A DNA stretch of 64,000 nt, taken from the NCBI GenBank assembly GCA_002429385.1, contig DIZL01000048.1, positions 571 to 64,570 of the forward strand. Direction: 5' to 3'. Positions within the stretch are counted from its first letter, which is position 1. Each line of letters begins with the position of its first letter. Both the position numbers and the translations under genes were made by a program. The DNA comes from Prolixibacteraceae bacterium UBA6029. GTDB lineage: Bacteria; Bacteroidota; Bacteroidia; Bacteroidales; Prolixibacteraceae. Below are positions 63,300 to 64,000 of this stretch, piece after piece. Below the pieces are notes generated by a model. It was not told the origin of the DNA. It did no database searches and worked only from the letters and a program-made list of their open reading frames with translations.

Positions 63300-64000
63300 T
63301 TGAAACATATTGTAATCATAGGGGGCGGAATAGCCGGGATTGAAACAGCCAGCGCTTTAACTGATGCAGGACATTGGGTAACCCTGATAGAAAAAGATGC
63401 CCAAATTGGCGGTAAACTGAACAACTGGTCGAATCTTTTTCCAAACTTCACTCCTGTTGAAAAGATTACTGATGAGCTTAAGGAGAAGTGTCGACGTAAA
63501 GATTTTTCAATACTCACGAATACTGAAGTCAATTCAGTTCTTCGAAACAAGGATAAATTCAGCATTAATACATCCGATAATCAGCAGCTGGAAGCTGACG
63601 CCATAGTTGTGGCCACAGGCTATGAATTGTTTGATGCCCGTCGTAAAGAGGAATACGGTTACAAGATTTATGATCATGTTATCACATCGGCTGATCTGGA
63701 ACAATTGTTTAAATCGGGAGAAAAACTTACTGTAGCTGCCGGAAAGATTCCCAAACGCATTGCTTTTGTTCATTGTGTAGGCTCACGCGATGAAAAATCA
63801 GGCAATCATTATTGCTCAAAAGTATGCTGCATTACAGGTGTAAAACAGGCTATCGAACTCAAAAAACATTTACCTGATGCTGAAATATTTTGCTTTTACA
63901 TGGATTTGCGCATGTATGGCAAACATTTCGAAGAGCTATACCGTGAAGCTCAGGAAAAATATGACATACAGTTTATCCGCGGACGGTTGTCTGAAGCATC
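63300..64000 (+). CDS. hdrA: HdrA-like flavoprotein (3' end outside window)
   Basis: 233 residues visible, running off the right edge. TTG at 63300 is the only sensible start: the first stop upstream in frame is at 63267, and the only other start is a TTG at 63273. The N-terminus KHIVIIGGGIAGIETASALTDAG is an FAD-binding Rossmann motif, and FVHCVGSRDE...YCSKVCC matches the HdrA cysteine motif. HdrA carries the FAD that bifurcates or confurcates electrons in Hdr complexes. The N-terminus lacks the extra thioredoxin-like and ferredoxin parts of long HdrA forms. The gap to hdrB, 129 bp, holds the heptamer array. Confidence 0.85.
   Translation, partial: MKHIVIIGGGIAGIETASALTDAGHWVTLIEKDAQIGGKLNNWSNLFPNFTPVEKITDELKEKCRRKDFSILTNTEVNSVLRNKDKFSINTSDNQQLEADAIVVATGYELFDARRKEEYGYKIYDHVITSADLEQLFKSGEKLTVAAGKIPKRIAFVHCVGSRDEKSGNHYCSKVCCITGVKQAIELKKHLPDAEIFCFYMDLRMYGKHFEELYREAQEKYDIQFIRGRLSEA

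Overview
This window looks like a chromosomal segment of a member of the Bacteroidota. The evidence is C-terminal Por/type IX secretion sorting domains (positions 1-1851 and 23486-28051), two TonB-dependent receptors with carboxypeptidase-regulatory-like N-termini, promoters of the TAnnTTTG type, a BatA-type membrane protein and DUF6266 proteins. An HdrCBA-like set at the right end suggests an anaerobe, and the overall flavour fits Bacteroidales/Marinilabiliales. I cannot name a genus. No rRNA, tRNA, CRISPR array, complete insertion sequence or prophage was seen.

Layout. 1-13 kb: the end of a large secreted HYR-repeat/PKD adhesin-like protein, a BatA-domain membrane protein, ornithine aminotransferase (rocD), a giant AsmA-like bridge protein, a secreted C1 aminopeptidase and a DUF1460 protein. 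13-19 kb: a lipid A acyltransferase-like gene, then a leftward housekeeping block cmk-ispH-pfkA-priA. 19-28 kb: a tricorn-type protease, a small lipoprotein and a 1521-residue CotH/lamin-tail/beta-helix T9SS cargo. 28-33 kb is an accessory zone: two DUF6266 genes (one broken by an in-frame TGA), an outer-membrane receptor and a nested palindrome. 33-41 kb: a GH18-deacetylase-glycosyltransferase fusion, a hybrid histidine kinase and a PQQ-propeller lipoprotein. 40-45 kb: an ECF sigma factor, a His-rich membrane protein and a heterodimeric ABC exporter. 45-53 kb: a PocR-domain hybrid kinase, a small outer-membrane protein, a DMT transporter, and a metal-site-like small protein followed by a TonB receptor. 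53-59 kb: a YkgJ protein, a RimB-RimK-like fusion, tpiA, prmA, a Tat-exported GH5 enzyme and a YhcH protein. 59-61 kb: gene decay (a nitroreductase-like remnant and a GH2 beta-galactosidase with its middle deleted) around an intact esterase. 61-64 kb: hdrC-hdrB-hdrA.

The most unusual material lies between the genes. (1) A duplicated mini-cassette at 12.6 kb and 45.4 kb has a nearly leaderless promoter, a 59-codon ORF and an imperfect palindrome that swallows the stop codon. The last 130 bp of the two copies are about 94% identical, but the first 136 bp of the ORF only about 71%. A related, nested palindrome sits directly upstream of the intact DUF6266 gene. (2) Period-7 microsatellite-like arrays with different unit sequences occur at six places, and one of them encodes the last residues of cytidylate kinase. 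(3) At least two further families of intergenic palindromes are present. Among proteins, the most notable are the GH18-CE4-GT2 fusion, the protease-ligase (RimB-RimK-like) fusion and the ABC pair, whose degenerate residues all fall in one predicted ATP site.
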